NCBI GenBank assembly: GCA_963402885.1
Contig: OY727093.1
Coordinates: 8,071,501 to 8,135,500 of the forward strand
From: Antedon bifida
Taxonomy: Eukaryota; Echinodermata; Crinoidea; Comatulida; Antedonidae
Direction: 5' to 3'
DNA: 64,000 nt
Below the pieces are notes generated by a model that was not told the DNA's origin, ran no database searches, and saw nothing but the letters and a program-made list of their open reading frames with translations. Positions 1 through 15,300 of the stretch are shown piece by piece. The position numbers were made by a program, and so were the translations under genes. The stretch's first letter is position 1. The number at the start of each line of letters is the position of its first letter.

Positions 1-412
1 GGATTCTAGCCCGGCTTGCGAAGATCAATTTTGACTTCAAGCTAATATAGACAAGATAATTCATATAGCTAAAGATCATAATTTTCCCATGAATCTTGAT
101 GATTTACCACAATCTGTTTCTGGCAGGATCTGGCCTAAGGAAATGCTGTGTATATTCTTGATTTAATAGTAAAATGTGTTAGAAATATTTGATTCCCAAT
201 TCAATAATGATATAAAACCCCTTTTTAAATGTTTATATTAGTTTGTAGTAAGCTTATTTTATTTTATTTCATTTGGCATCCTGGCTTGGGAATCGCAAAA
301 GCAGGAAACCTATTGCCAGATATTCGGCTCTCTGGCTTATACCATGGAAGATTTTGTGGTTAACATATTAGCTTATTCGTCCCATAGTTCTGTACACAAG
401 TCCCATGGCTAC

Positions 413-497
413 AGGATTTTTCTTTGGGTCTCTCAAGAAAGTCTCCCTTTATAGGGATGTCCGCTGAATAGGGATGGCTCAATGAGTTCTACTGTAT
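413..497. repeat. CAGTAG-ended foldback element, right-half relic
   Basis: Carries the family's subterminal pattern (CCTTTATAGGGATGTCC, GAATAGGGATGG) and ends GAGTTCTACTGTA. The left half is not recognisable. Same family as the full copy at 40864-41009. Confidence 0.6.
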
Positions 498-2448
498 ATT
501 ATTTGTAATTATATTACTCAAATTGTTTTTAATGCACTTCAGGAATGTGAATTTATACTTTTGAAATAGTTTACTTGTTCATGTATTTACATAAATTCTA
601 ATTATGTGATAGATGTGGTGCTATTTTTACATACGATTAATGAGCGTATCAATCAATGTGTAGGGAATATTTTGACAACTAGCACAAAAATTCACAGTAG
701 GACATATCAATCAATCATCCTCCTATGTTTTGGCAGTTATTGTAGAAGGTGTAACATCACCAAACCGCTTAACAGGTATTGGAACACCTGCAAAGTACTG
801 TATATCCTTTTTAATCATACCTAAAGCTTTCTTTTTACTATTTATTGTTTATTCACGAAATCTAATATAGCATGATGTGTCCTTTCATTTGTAGTTAATA
901 ATCTTAATTATCATCTTCAATTGGAATTTTTTTTCTTCAAAATTGGGACTGTATTTTGAATGCAATGGAGGCCATACGCATTGAGAAGATAATAAAGGGA
1001 GAACAAATTGAAGATGGACGATAATGGTACTATTAAATGAAAATCAATCTTAAAGTGCATTTGGCTTCGATTCAAATCAGACTGCGATGTTTAACCAAAA
1101 TTGCGTTAGTATAATGAAAATGTAATGAGAAATTACAATGCCTTTTAAAATGGAGTGGTTTTTTTTCATGTTGAAATTTCATCACCTAATTTAAAGACCT
1201 ACTTTCAACAATTCCATGGCAACGATTAAACACAGTTTCTCAAGCCACACAGCAATTTAAATCAGAGTCCCATAGGAATAAAAAACATTAGAATACAAGT
1301 AATCGATACAATAGTCATTCAACATATCTTCCAAGAAACTAAAAAGCTTTTCGATAAAGTAATAATTGTATATATTTGATGTCAGTGAAATAAAGGCTCT
1401 GCACTAGGTTGTAAATTCCTGATTGTAGCTCTTGTTCAGATTACACTGTGATAATTTCATTGCAAGTGCTATAAAGAATAACACTTTTGGAAATAGACAC
1501 CACCATATCATATTATAAAGTATACCTAATTTGCATAAATCACACATGCACGTGTTTGATCAATAAAGCAATGTTTCATACATTAAATATCTCTGGAAAT
1601 TTTATTGTTATTGTAATGGCAAAGTAGTAACTGATTTTTGCATCAGAGAATCAAGTAGCATGATGTTTTTTTCCAACTGTAAATTTTGCCAAATTCTCTG
1701 TGAATACATTTAAGATTACTTGAGAAAATCAGTTGTTTTCTTAGTAAATTCAATTATGCTACTTGGTCACTTGAATGTAGTGTTTGCCATCTAGTAAAAC
1801 TTATTGGTCTTGTGTAGACTTTGCGTATGCTAAACTCACTTTCGTTAGTACGATTGTCTGTCAACTTTTTGATCGGTGTGTTTGCTCTTTTTGAGTTTTT
1901 TTTTTATGTTTCCTATCCATGTAGTTTTTGGTCTACCAACTAGTCTTTTAACTTTCTGTGTCAATTCTGTCAACTCGGCTGGAATGTCCATCGGAAGCCT
2001 TAGCCATCCAGTAAAAGCACATTCTTCTTCAAAGAGATGATAAAAATATATGTCCTGTCCAATTGTATTTTCGATTCCTTATTAGATTTGACCATTTTGA
2101 TTCTTTCGTTCTGCGGTACAGTTTCTGATTGTGTACGGCCAATTCATACAATTTAGTAGTAGTTTCCAATGCAAACGTTGGTTTAAATAATTTCATTTTG
2201 TTTGCAATAACATAGTTCAAAGTCCTAAATCAAAGATTTATGTTGCATAACGTATAATTGATGTATGTTATTGATTCCACAAGGAAAACATGATTAATGT
2301 TGATTTTGAGCACGTCAGCTATCGCAGGCTGCAGTCCAGTTATGATTTGCGATAATGACCATTAGACTTTTAACAAAATGCTTTAGTGGTATGATTTGTC
2401 AAAAATTATTTTAAAACACATTATTTATAAATGAGTTAATTATATTAC

Positions 2449-3093
2449 ACATTTTGATATTGTAATTTTTTTCTTTTTTCAAGTATTTTGGTTATGGAAA
2501 TTAATCAATTCTTAAAAAGTTTAAGATGAGTAAATCTGAGAATAAAACCCTCTAGGAATTTCTGGTGTTTTCATGGTATTAAAGTTGACTGCATTACTCT
2601 CTTTAATAATGTCTGTTTGGTACAAAGGAACAACACTAGTCCTCAATTTATACAAATGCGCAACAGAAATAAAATTGATATGCCCTTATCTTAAAGTATA
2701 TAGGCCTTATATGAAACATACGTAATGAATAAATACCTTATGTAGTATTATTGATAAATACATTTTGATATTGTAATTTTAGTATTTTAGTTATGTAAAT
2801 GAATTAATCAATTCTTAAAAAGTTAAGATGAGTAAATTATGATGAATAATAGAAACCTGTCCCAAAAATAGGCCTTATACGAAACATACGTAATGAATAA
2901 ATACCTTATGTAGTATTATTGATAAATACATTTTGATATTGTAATTTTAGTATTTTAGTTATGTAAATGAATTAATCAATTCTTAAAAAGTTAAGATGAG
3001 TAAATTATGATGAATAATAGAAACCTGTCCCAAAAATAGGCCTTATACGAAACATAAGTAATAAATAAATACCTTATGTAGTATTATTGATAA
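2449..3093. repeat. 168-bp tandem repeat array
   Basis: Units starting ATAGGCCTTATA at 2700, 2868 and 3036 are exactly 168 bp apart and nearly identical. The third is cut short near 3093. A diverged partial copy (TTTTGATATTGTAATTTTT to AAGATGAGTAAAT) lies at 2449-2535, separated by unrelated sequence. The array ends about 100 bp before a TMTC3 splice acceptor. Confidence 0.9.
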
Positions 3094-3195
3094 AAGAAAT
3101 ACATATCATTGTAATTATTATTATTGTAATTATACCACATATCAATTGAAAACTTTTATACTGTTTTTAATCACCCTTTTCCCTTTTTTTTACAG

Positions 3196-3344
3196 TGCCT
3201 GTCATTTCTTGTACTTCCCTTCATTCCCGCCAGTAACCTGTTCTTTCCCGTGGGATTTGTAGTAGCTGAACGCATCCTGTATATGCCCAGTATGGGATTT
3301 TGTATGCTTGTTGCTCTTGCATTCCAACTTGTTAATGAAAAATT
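3196..3344 (+). CDS. TMTC3: TMTC3 exon: membrane-domain signature
   Basis: Acceptor TTTTTTTACAG, donor GTAAGT. Encodes fragment residues 1-49 in phase 0 and ends in phase 2. It holds [15 protein letters not shown] and [12 protein letters not shown], the most conserved stretch of the TMTC membrane domain (the former DUF1736), in one uninterrupted exon. The TMTC1 paralogue in this window splits the same stretch with an intron after YIP. Confidence 0.95.
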
Positions 3345-6300
3345 GTAAGTATCTTTTCACAAATTGTAACTTTGGTAGTTTCTGTCTTTTCAGTGAATAT
3401 ATGAAGCAACTGGTCAAATATCATAGAAACTGATAATTGTAATGATTTGTTGCTTTGTATTCTTTCAAGAATGAAAAGACTTGATTGCTATTTTCTTCTG
3501 TGAGAGCTCTGAGTAACTGAAGCAGACTTATTATGCTGACATAAGAACTCTCCAGTTCTACCAATCTCAGATATGATAATCACAAAGATTATAAATTATT
3601 TCAGAAAAATAAGATGATTTTTTTTTTTGGAGAGACACTATTAATCTGGGAAGTCGTATGGATTATATTTATTAAGTATGTATCAATAAGGAAGTAAAGA
3701 CAGATTAAAAGATTTAGTTGTTACTAATATACATTAATAATTAATAGGTGTGGTAGTATACCACGGTACTGTAAAAGCAATTTAACAAATAATCTAAGGA
3801 AAGATATGGAAACAATACAGAAAGTAAAATAATTACCAATGTCTTCAACAGAGAAAAACACATACTAAATTGTGCTGGTACAAAATTAATACAATTAAAT
3901 GGCTCCATCAAATGTTATTACATCATTCAATATGTTTCTTGTAATTTATTATAAAACCAAACTGTTGTTTCAGAAAATATATAAAGCATTGATCTCATGT
4001 TTCGTTTTGGATTTAGATACTTAACAATACCCCTTCAGATGTTCTGCCCTTTTCAACTGTATCTCATCCAAACAACAGTTTCTTAATTTCCTTCTGTTTG
4101 TTGCCTTTAGGCATTTTTTTTGTTATGATATCTATTAAATACAGAAGCCAATGACTGCAACATTGCGACAACAGAACGACATTTATTTGTCCTCACGGAA
4201 ATTACACCATAGTGCAATGATCTCAACATTCACACATATTTAATATTGCAAGATTATTGTAGCTTAAGTGTACTCATAAATAAAATGCAATAATCAATAA
4301 ATAATGGAGTTTGTTGTGATCTAATGTTAATTATTTACCATTCTTCTACAGACATTAATAGATACTTGCTGCAATAGTGCATGGGTGTTAGTTGTAACAA
4401 TGTGCAATCGCTTTGAGCAATTATGTTTAGCTTCATTCAGTGTGATTGTACAAATGTGATATAATAGTATATAGTTTCAATTGTGAACCACATTAAACAT
4501 TTTCCATTCATTTCTAACCCAGTTTTATTGTCCAATATTTATGCTTGTGTAACCTGCAGTAGAGATAGATTCAATGTGTAGTTGTTTAACATACAAAATC
4601 TTTCAACTCTTTATTTGGTTTAGAATATTATTATATAGTGGAATTTTAGGTGGACTTCTGTAGCTTCCAATATTGAGATTACTTCAGAAAATATTTTTAC
4701 ATCTTATTTCGCGCCACGAGACTATGCAGCTGTCATGTCAAAACGTTATTCAGCGCATGCTCAGACGAACATGTGCAGAAAAACTGTTGAAACACGGCTG
4801 AAATGAAATGTCACATATAGTTTGTAGTCGTAAACTCAATTTATAATGATCTTCCCATTAAATATTGTATTTATTTATTTACAGTGGTGCTAAACGACAT
4901 GTTTTTGCTGTGATTTCATTACTTCTGATAGCATATGGCTCAAAGACGTTTATGAGAAATTATGACTGGTAGGTATAGGGGGTTTTCTAATTGCCACAAA
5001 AGTAATGTTGCAGGACCATTCAGATTGGTACTGGAGAATTTGTAGAAAGATTAAAAATATGCTGGCGAAGATTTGTGTATGTGCACTGTCGATAATCAGT
5101 CTTGTTTTTTATGTTAAAATTTAATCAGAAATTTATTTTGAAAATGAAACATATTTCTTCTATTGAGTATCATACTTAGTTAATAGTTTGATTTGAAGAT
5201 ATAAATGAAAACGCTACAGAACCCCTCCTTTGGGATACCTTTTCGAAGAAGACACTTTCCTAGAGATAAATGAGGAGAAATATATGTTTTAACACAACAT
5301 GGCCAACCCTATTCAGGGGACATCCTGATTAAGGGAACTCTTAGGGGTTACTGCCCACCAAGTCCATAGACTTGTTTTCGGTGGGGTCCACTGGCCAGTA
5401 CTCTGGGAGATGATCTCCTACTCTTAATTCAAAAAGTGTACTATATTCTTTAACTAGCATTTAACACCAAGGATAGCCCTCGTTTGTAGACTTGTTTTTG
5501 GTGGGGTCCACTGGGCAGTAAGTACTCTGGGAGACAATCTCCTACTCTTAATTCAAAGAGTGTACTATATTCTTTAATGTGCACATAACCTTTCATAATA
5601 GTTTACTATTTCAACTTTCCATTCTTATTTTTTATCAGTTTATTAGTTCTACTAGTTCACTACTCTAATGAATGTAATTTTAAGTCAAGCAATTTCTTCG
5701 CTTATCATTCCTGGTGATAGATGTCACAGACAATGTTCAATTTTGATTTAATATATGACATTTTTTAGCCAGCATGAGATGGACTGCCATAAGATCGGAT
5801 TAACCGATTTGATCTCGAAACATCATTTTTATGGCAGATATAGTTGCAATGTAGAGCCTTTGAGTGGTCTAAGGATGTAAGTAATGGGACAACGCGGTGA
5901 TATCATGCGGTAATTGTCCAGTTTGTATCGCTAGCATATGACGGATTAAGCTGATTGCAAGCCATTGTTAAGCTATTTTAAACTTGACTGAACAACCATC
6001 ACAATTTTGTCTAAATGTATCTTATTACTTGCTTTTCATATTAGTATCAATTTAAAAAATTAAAATGGTACCTATTAAAATAACATCAGCTGGTAATAAG
6101 TGTAAAGTGGATTGCATTACTATACATTAACATTACATCATCTTTATATGGTATCTTTTATATCTTAAAGGATGTCTTATATATTAAAACAATAGTAACT
6201 CCAAATATAGACAGAACACATATTTGACATTTCAATCGTTTTATTATGATAAAATTCTGATCTGATCTTTTTTTTTCATACAAATAATTTTATAAAATTA

Positions 6301-9300
6301 TTTACAAAAGTGTCCTCTTTATAGTTTACTTTAAAGATGCCAACATTATTATATATATTTATTTATACATCAAAAATTTATTTGATTATATAATTACAAT
6401 AAATAGATTATAGTCTAAATAGCCACAATCACAATCGCCCAGTGACTGTCATGGGAAAACTCGCAATTCCATCAATTATAATCAGGAATTTAATTGACTT
6501 GTAATCACAACCACTCTATTGGTAAATGACAGATCTACAAATTATTGTCATAAATCACCACTAACTAGATTAGTATTGGTATTCTATATGGATTTCTATC
6601 AATGGAAGTTGGTTATACCAAATAGAACGTTGGCAATCAAAGAAGCTAGTGTTTTAGATAAAGAATTTTAGAAATTTAATGTTGTTTTTCTCATTTTTTG
6701 TTACCATGTCTGACACAAATTTTGTGACCCCTTAAGCTTTGATTAAAAGGAAATAGAACACAACCCAATATACTGTACCATAGCATTTCAATAACACTTT
6801 AGTGTTTAGTTTTATCATTTCATTACTTTATTTGACAAACAAAAAAGTAACAAAAATATGAAACAAAACAAAAAAGTAACAACAACATTTATATCATATA
6901 GGCAATAATTAGATGTCAATTAATATCAGAATCATGTGGTTTGTTATGAGCACACAATGGTCTTATTTTGTATTGTCTGGAACCATCATCTGGAACAATG
7001 ATATCAATATGATTAAATATATCTCTAATTTCAATTATTCTTCTATAAAAAATATACATTTATGTGTTAAATGCACGTTTGAATTCCTGTTACACGCGTG
7101 TACGTGTTGTCCATTGCTCACCTTGAATAGCATTTCAATGAACTCACAACATAATACAACGATGGAGTCATCTTTCTAACATCATATCGTTTAGTGCGAA
7201 ATCTCACTTAGATATGCTGAACGTGTAACATGAAACTTTTACGAAAGATGGGCTGAGCATGTGCTCGTTGACTTGAGGGTAGTTTATCCGTGTGAATCAC
7301 ATTTAAAAATAAATGGATGATGCCTGCTAATAGGATGATAATGGACATTTTTTACATAGATTAAAGAATTACTCAATTGTTATGATAGTTGAAATTCATT
7401 TTAAATATTGCATCAACATTTTATTTTTGTCTCAAAAACTATTAAAAACAATGTTAATATGTAAACAATGTTACTATGTAAAAAATATGAAATTTCTTAA
7501 ATAAATAATCAATTGAATAAGTGTAAGAGCTCCTTCACTCACAATCTTAAACAAGATTTTCCATTATCTTTTTAATTTTGTACTCTTCTCTAAGCCCTTC
7601 TATCTCTTCTTCCCTAGTTTTTCAGATTACAAATGGCTCCTGGTGAATGTGTTAACCCCACTCCACTTTGGGTGCTAGCTTGATGGTTCTTTTTTGATTA
7701 CTTTCCTTTCCTCCTTGTCGATGTTATACCTATTATCTGCATTTAATAATTTAATTGAGACAATAAACATGAGACAAGCTTGTTATATAACCTGAGAAAG
7801 AAGTCACTTTCCATCATTCATAAATTGTTTATACTTCAGTTTATGACACATTACTGATATCCAAGTAAAAAGATCTACTGCTGTTATAGGCTGTGTTTCT
7901 GCAATAACAATTCACTAATTAGGACAAGTAATTGTTTTGTTCTAATAGCTACACTTACGTGTATGGTTTATTATTTTCTGGTTAAATTAGGTTAATTATG
8001 CAATTACGAGGCAGGTGTTTCTGTAAGGAATTCACATAGGTTTAATTTTACTAGGTAATTAACTTATGCTTAATGGTTATGTTTTTCTGTTGATGATGAA
8101 CCTTTATGCTCCTTTCAAGATCCAATTCAAAACTCACAACTTTGACCTTTAACCTTTGCCCTACTTTATTCCATCTTTTACCCTTCTTCATTCTCATATG
8201 ACCAAACCACAGTAATTTGCCTTTCTAGATATACTGTAGCACTTGATACCTCTATTCTTTTTCTGATCTATCCGATTGCCTCCATATTCTTCAAATTCAA
8301 AGTATGAGAATTATATACAAAAGTAATTTAAAATAGAAAATACATTGCACATGTGCTGTTAGTATATTTTTTTTTTTACCCTCTGAAATAGTCAGATGAG
8401 TATATTTCTAGTGTCACTAAACACAATTCAATCTTTTTATATAAAATATTTATAATATATCATATTCTGGGATTTTCATACATATCAAGTTTTCTTTAAC
8501 AAGTTATTCATTTATTACTCGATGAAATGGCAACATTAATATAATGAATATAAAATTTACAAAGGATCAAACTATATTTATGTTATTTATATTTGTGCAA
8601 ACAATGTTTTATCTTTAATCAATGATATCTATCTTTTAAAACACAATAGATATTAAGTATTAAACAAGAGTATTCAATTCAAATAGATAGCTTTTGGAGA
8701 ATATCAAATTGTTCTCTTTCTAACCATTTAGTCACTTAAGTATTGTATAATTTGTTAATAAATGCAATATAATACTCGCAATAATTATAAAAATGATATC
8801 TCTTAAGAAAACCTTGGACTTAAGATATCATTTCAAATTTTTAATGAACATACAAAAAAACAAATTATAAATATCATTTCATTTTTAAAAGCCTTTTACT
8901 GTAATAAGCTATAAAATATATGTTGTTTTTCGTTCTATTATCAAAGTACTTTGACGTATACAAATATAACTTTACAGTTAAAAATACTTCTACAATAAGA
9001 AGAAAGTGACGTGACGAAAGTTGTCAGAAACCTGATCGTTTCTTGAAATATTAGAACTTACCGACCTTCATTCAGAAATAGAATCTCTTTTTAAGTAGAA
9101 GTATGTTTTACAACAAAAGCAATCTTATAAAACTGTGGACATGATCGATAATTCCAAGCGTGATACGTTGTTTCTTTAAAACATCAATTTATCGGTCATG
9201 TACACCAAGTTCAGCAAGGATTTTGCTACTTTAGTTCATATGCAATAAAACTGAATCCTAGATTTTACCGTTTTTGTGTTTTTCTGATTATACTGTTCTT

Positions 9301-12300
9301 CAAGTAATCCCAAGCTTTTCTACGACTTCTTATGACTAATACAGAAAAACAGGCTTTGTTTTTCATATTCTTTAAAATAATATATTTTCTCATAATATTG
9401 TTTTAAAAAAGTTAATAAATAAGTTTGAACTGTCCATAAATTGTAAAAGTTCTTTGCTCCAGTTATGGATAAAAGTGTCTTTAGTAGTAGAGTTTACCAC
9501 AGTGCTTCAGGTCAAGTTTTGGACAAGTGATCCTTTTGACCATTTTCTCGTTTTTTGGGAGGTTTTTTTCTTCATTTTTCTACTTCCAAAGATACATTTA
9601 GTAAAGACTCCAAATGTTTGCAATATTTCAAATAATTGAGGTATTGAAATTGATGCATAATTCCTGTGTTAACATTTTCAAACTTTCTTTCAAACATTGT
9701 TTATAAAAAGCTTCTGTACAGTTTGTTCACTATTTTATACTAAAGGCAAATATATAAAAATATATATAATGTACATAAATCATTCTGAAAGTGGGAATCA
9801 ACATTAAAAAGAGCATTCAAATAACACTGTTATAATATATCAATGATAAATGTAGCTGATAATTTGACATGCAAGGCTAGCATTGTAATTAAACACACCT
9901 GATGTTACCTGCGGTGTCTTTGAACTCATTAAACGAAAGTCATTGTATTCTTAAATGACTTTCGTAGGTGTTGAACCAGCTACCTTCAAAATGTAACACA
10001 TGGCCTCCGGTGAACTCTCAGCCTTTCAAACATACACGCTAAAGCCTTTGATATCCTTCTGTCTTTAGTGCGACATAAATTAAAAGATATTTTTAATGAA
10101 GAAACTCGACTAGGATTAAGGTATCATGTAGTCTTTTTCTTCCCCGTCTTTGCAACTCTTTCAGAAACTGTAAAAGAGGATTACTTGAAATCCCAAGTTA
10201 AATCATCAGAATCATTAATATCAAGTATGATGCTATTGTATAGTGCCAACAATCAAGATTTAGTTCATGGGTTCACTTCATATATGAGTCACATTTTCGT
10301 TTGAAGTAAAATAATTGTTTTCTATTTTAAATTGTATCAAAAGAAAATTATTATAACATGTATAATGTCCACACTAATGCTTATGATGTATCTGTTCTTG
10401 ATATTCCCATTCAGGTTACTCAGTTTTGTAGTGGTTCTAGTCACTAAAGTAACCAAGAACTCTCCTACCTGGACACTGCTGATTTATCAACTTCTTTTGA
10501 CTGCTCACCACAGACCATCACAGTGCTATGAATTAAGTTATCCCAGGCTCATCTTCCTATATTTTTTTGTTTTTTCTTCAATACATATAGTTTAGATTAC
10601 TATCTTTATATTTTGTTAATATCTTTAGCAAGACTATTAGAAATAGACTCAGAAACAGACCAAAGCCACAACCTTGATATTGGCAATAAAAAATTACTTC
10701 CTTAACAAGTATTTTTAATCATTCTGAACGCTTTCATATAAATAATAAAAATATGTTCATAGATCTAATGGAAACAGTTAGAATTAAACAGTAAAATATT
10801 ATTTGTTGCTTTTTAGCAATGCACTTACGTAGTGGAATGCTAAAAAACTAGAGAAACCCAATTCTGACCTTGTCGTAACTCTGTTGTTAAAAAGTGCTTC
10901 CATTTACTAAGTCCTTGTGGAAGCCCTTGTGTATGAAATACATTTATACTTTTGACAAATGTTTTACTGTTATTGCTGGCATTGTTGTTTGTTTGGTCAA
11001 TTTTCTGGTCTTGCTAAATAACCACCATCAATATTCATAATGCCATATGTTTTCTATGTTTTCTCCACAATGTTGATATCGATTTAAGTCTTATACTTAC
11101 ACTTCATCTATATTTATTATATTACAAAAACAAACAAAAAAGGTATTTTTGCCTTAATTAGTAATAACAACTCTATATAATATTAGGTAAAGTTAGGTTT
11201 ACATATAGCCCAGTAATTCCCAAATTATGTTGCTTCTCTTTATTGTTTTTTTTATAATAAAATTCCTTATGTTATGTACATTACATTTCTCAATAACTTG
11301 TTTTCTTAGAATTACTATTAAATCAAACGTTAACCTTTTTATGGGTTCTTCAAATTTCATTATACTCATAAAGTAATTTTTTTTCATTTTCTTAGAACTG
11401 AAAAATGTGGTGTTATTGCTCTTATTACTAAACTCTATTGCAGAATTTTTGTAATGAAATTCATTTTTGTATACTGTAAATTAAAAAACTTATAGAAAAT
11501 AAAATTAATGTATAGATATTAATTGTCTTTTTTTTTAATTTGTAGGTAAAATTATTATTATATTACCTACTTTATATTCTGATCCAAAGGCAAATTACTG
11601 GAAAAATGGCAATGTTGTTGATATCCATGGCGGGATATCAATGAAGTTGAAATAAGCAAAATGTTTTATATTATCTTTTTTTTTATATTTATTAATGCTA
11701 TTTTCAATAACACTCACTGCATAACAAATATATACTTTGTGTAAGATTCATTTGATGCAAACTTTAAAATTAATTCGAAGATCTGAATGCCAGAGGTAAA
11801 ATGTTCTATTTAGTTCCACCACCATATTCTAATTAACCAAGTATCACCGCTGTTTTTACGTGAACATGTTTGCCGCCAGGTCTTTCAGGTCAAGTACATA
11901 ATTAAGATTTGTTAAGTATCATTTGGATTGGATCAAGTGATGAAGAAAATCTCTTTTAAAACAAAGGTACCGTATATAATAAGACGCTTATCCATACGTA
12001 TTGTCGGTAAATTTGGTAAATTCGGATATAGGGACGCAGCTGTAGTAATTAGGATAATATATTATAAGCCTGCTACGTTTAAAATAGTTGACAGTTGGTT
12101 CATTGAGCAGTGTGAATTGCAGTTTAGATTTAAATTTGAATTTCAGAATGCGAGCAAGAATAACAAAAATGCACTTTTCACCTGTTGTGTTTTCTTTTAC
12201 TTTTCAGCTGTAGTTGTAAATTCATTAATAGTATTGTGTTAATTGATGATTGTTATTAATCGTGTAATTTAGATTAGTATTGTTATTTATATTCTACTTT

Positions 12301-15300
12301 CTGTACTAAGATAATACTATCGATCATTTTTTCACCTGTTCATGTCATTGGCATTTTATCTAGCGAAGCCATTCTTAGACCTTTTCTAGACTTCTGTAGT
12401 AACACATCAACAATTCTCAATTTTTCTATAGAAAATAAAAGATGATTTTGTAAGTAAGGTAAAATGCTTCCTCTGCAGCTCTGAGCTGCAACTCATTAAC
12501 ATGAAAGAGGCAAACATTGTGGAGAATATTTTTGGAGAAGCAAATAATACGTATATTTTCAAATTACAGTGAAGATTCAGCAGCTGATTTGATTAATTAT
12601 TGCTGATTTAGTGCACATTGGTCATTTACCAAGATTATTTAAAAGTATTGATATATCGACTGGTTTTGTTCATTTTTCTCAATGCATTTTGTTTGAAGAA
12701 ACTTCAGCAAACTCTAATTTCATAGATAAAACTTATATAGCTTTTATTATGTTTAAAAAACAGTTGAATTTCAGTTTCATAGTTTCACTTAACATAATTA
12801 CAGATAACTTAAACTTCATTTACTTTTGTATTAATTTATTTGAAACATAGTTTTCCAAAATAGATTGCCAATATAAACTCAATTTAAGCAACAAATTTGT
12901 CTTCTCAATTTGTGCCATTTGTAAGCTGGTAAATTTCAAGTTAAACTCTCATTTTATAATAACCTACTGATTTGTTAATTTGTTCTGCTAAATATCTAGA
13001 TTAAGTTTGGTTCATATTAATCACATGAGGCAGGGAGGTATAAAAATATTTTTATATTGCATGAGGCAAGGTATTTGAATAAACTACTGTTACACAAGTT
13101 GAGAGAGAATTAGAAAGCAAGATATTCCTGATGCTTTAAAATGCAGATATTTGTTTTTAATATTGTTGTTATTTTCACCCAATATAACATAACTTTCAAG
13201 GTTATTAATGCTTTTGGCCGTTGACCAAACTATCTCATAATTGTACCAAAATCATTTTTAATACGATAGTAAATCCTATAAATAACCACTCCTTTGATTT
13301 TGATAACTGCTCCACTCCACATTACAGTATATCACAAGTATCAGAGACAGGAATACTTTCATACATTGTTTTTGAAAATTTACAGAATTTGAAGTTAAAT
13401 TATTTTTTATTTATTGTGTATAAATAGAAATGAGAATACAGTATATTTTAGCAATAATAATAATAATTGTACAATAGGAATATGTCACAATATAAACAAA
13501 ACGAATATATTGTAATAATTATAATGAATTATTCAAATTGCTTTGGCAAGTTTTAATTTCCAGTTCAGAGAGAATTGTCAGTGAAGGAATTTTCAATTTC
13601 TGTTTGTATATAAAACATACTATTTTATTTCATACTTTGTTTCTAAAATTTAAAGATCACAAAACTGAATCCATACACAAGTACAGTATTTGTGATTTTT
13701 TTTAGCATTCACAACACAGAATCCTATAGATATTCATTAAGTCGTCATAGTGATAAAATTTAAATAAACATTTCTTTACATTTACCTATATGAATAAATC
13801 ACCCACTGGTAAACCTGTCGACAGGTGTTTTTATACCGATGAAAAGCTACACTTTACAGTGATATATTACTTGCCATTTCTACAATTAGCGGGATTAGTA
13901 TATACTGCGGGCGGCAGAACCTAGGATTCATACTCTTCTATCTTCTATCATTGAAAGAATTAGCTGATTTTGTTATTCTCTCCTTCTCACCTTTTCGGGA
14001 AGCGAGGTCATTTATTTGATTTTGTTAGAACATGTCTAGACTAACTAAGTTTTTAAGAAATATCCTTTTTTTTAAATATAAATAACATTATCAACTAATC
14101 AATTTTTTGTCACTCCATTAACACCTGTGCCTTTTTGTAAATTCTTCACATCACCATATCTATTTTTATTGTTAGCAAAAACAATTGAAGGTTTGCAGAA
14201 ATTGCATCATTGTATAAAAACATTTATGATTATATTTCTATAATTGTGTTGCTAGCTTAATTGAACCACAGATATAGTCTAAATGATAGGATGTCTAGCA
14301 GATAAGCTTGAGTATAACATTTGACTAGCTTTTTCCACTTTCTCACATTTTCTCATTTCTCTATTATTTCAGCATTATTTAGCACCACTGGTTTATGTTT
14401 AAATTTAACAACACAGTATATAAAATTTGATGATAAATAAATGACACAGATCCAAAAAAAAAGTAAATTGCTAATAATTTGAGGAGTGTCAAATTAAACT
14501 CTTCAATTTAAGATAAACATTTGTCATGTCATCATTTAAAATCAATGGTAATTATTGAATAATGATAACGAAGACTTTTTAGAATATCTCATTTTGCAAT
14601 ATTAATGATCTAATGTTTCTGACGCCTTTTTTTAATGAGATCTTTTATCAATGTCGTAATATACATCAAAACTAATTTCTTTTCTTTTGAATAATACAAA
14701 TCCTAGAATTTTCACAAACAGTTTTGAATTTAAACTGAACGTTTTATGGAAAAATGCTTCGATCGCACAGAACGTAAATGTCAAAATTTGATCAAATACA
14801 TTCTATCAAAGAGGAAAGTTATTCATGGTGATGATATATATCTGTATGTTTCAATCATTGCTTAGATCTATTGTGGTGAATCAACGCTTGTCTTTAAACA
14901 ATGAATTGGTTAGTTCAACTTGACATCACACAACAAAATTAATTTCTAGTTTCACATTAGCTACTATACAGTGCGAATATCATTACCTAAAAAAAATTGT
15001 AATTTCCTAATAACATATTTAATTAATTGTGTAGGATTATTTTTTTTTTATTTCCATGTGATATGACGGTCTAAGAATATTTAGATAAACCAAAGAAACC
15101 ATGCACAACTACTAATAGATTTACTTCAATAAACTAAACAAATTATTGTAATTATTCTTTTTCTGCAGGAAATCAGAGTATACGTTATTTGAATCTGGTA
15201 TTAAAGTAAACACACAGAACGCAAAGTTGTGGAACAATGTTGGCCATGCATTGGAAAGTGAAGAGCGCCATGAGGAGGCTTTGCAGTATTTCCTTCAGGC

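Larger units (their letters stand above)
1..3195 (+). other. TMTC3 intron (3' part), no exon seen
   Basis: AT-rich sequence upstream of the first TMTC3 exon in the window. I looked for the expected upstream TMTC exons (the DWSMG-type segment) and saw none. It holds a CAGTAG-family relic near 413-497 and the 168-bp tandem array at 2449-3093. Confidence 0.6.
4969..15168 (+). other. TMTC3 intron, 10.2 kb
   Basis: AT-rich with no supported exon. Contents: a CAGTAG-family relic (5215-5347), a 120-bp tandem duplication (5367-5578), a GC-richer unique patch (5690-5960), two hairpin-forming inverted repeats (8791-8833, 9933-9965) and short (AAT)n near 13450. The open frames at 6913, 10068 and 11928 lack splice context or recognisable homology. 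Confidence 0.5.

Noticed and set aside
9966-10060. Minus-strand GGTAGCTGGTTCAACACC, reminiscent of a tRNA-derived SINE head
   Set aside because: The rest of the cloverleaf cannot be drawn and no second copy was seen in the window.
10068-10304. 78-codon plus-strand frame in the 10.2-kb intron
   Set aside because: No ATG at its listed start, no trusted splice sites, and the flanking TMTC3 exons join without it.
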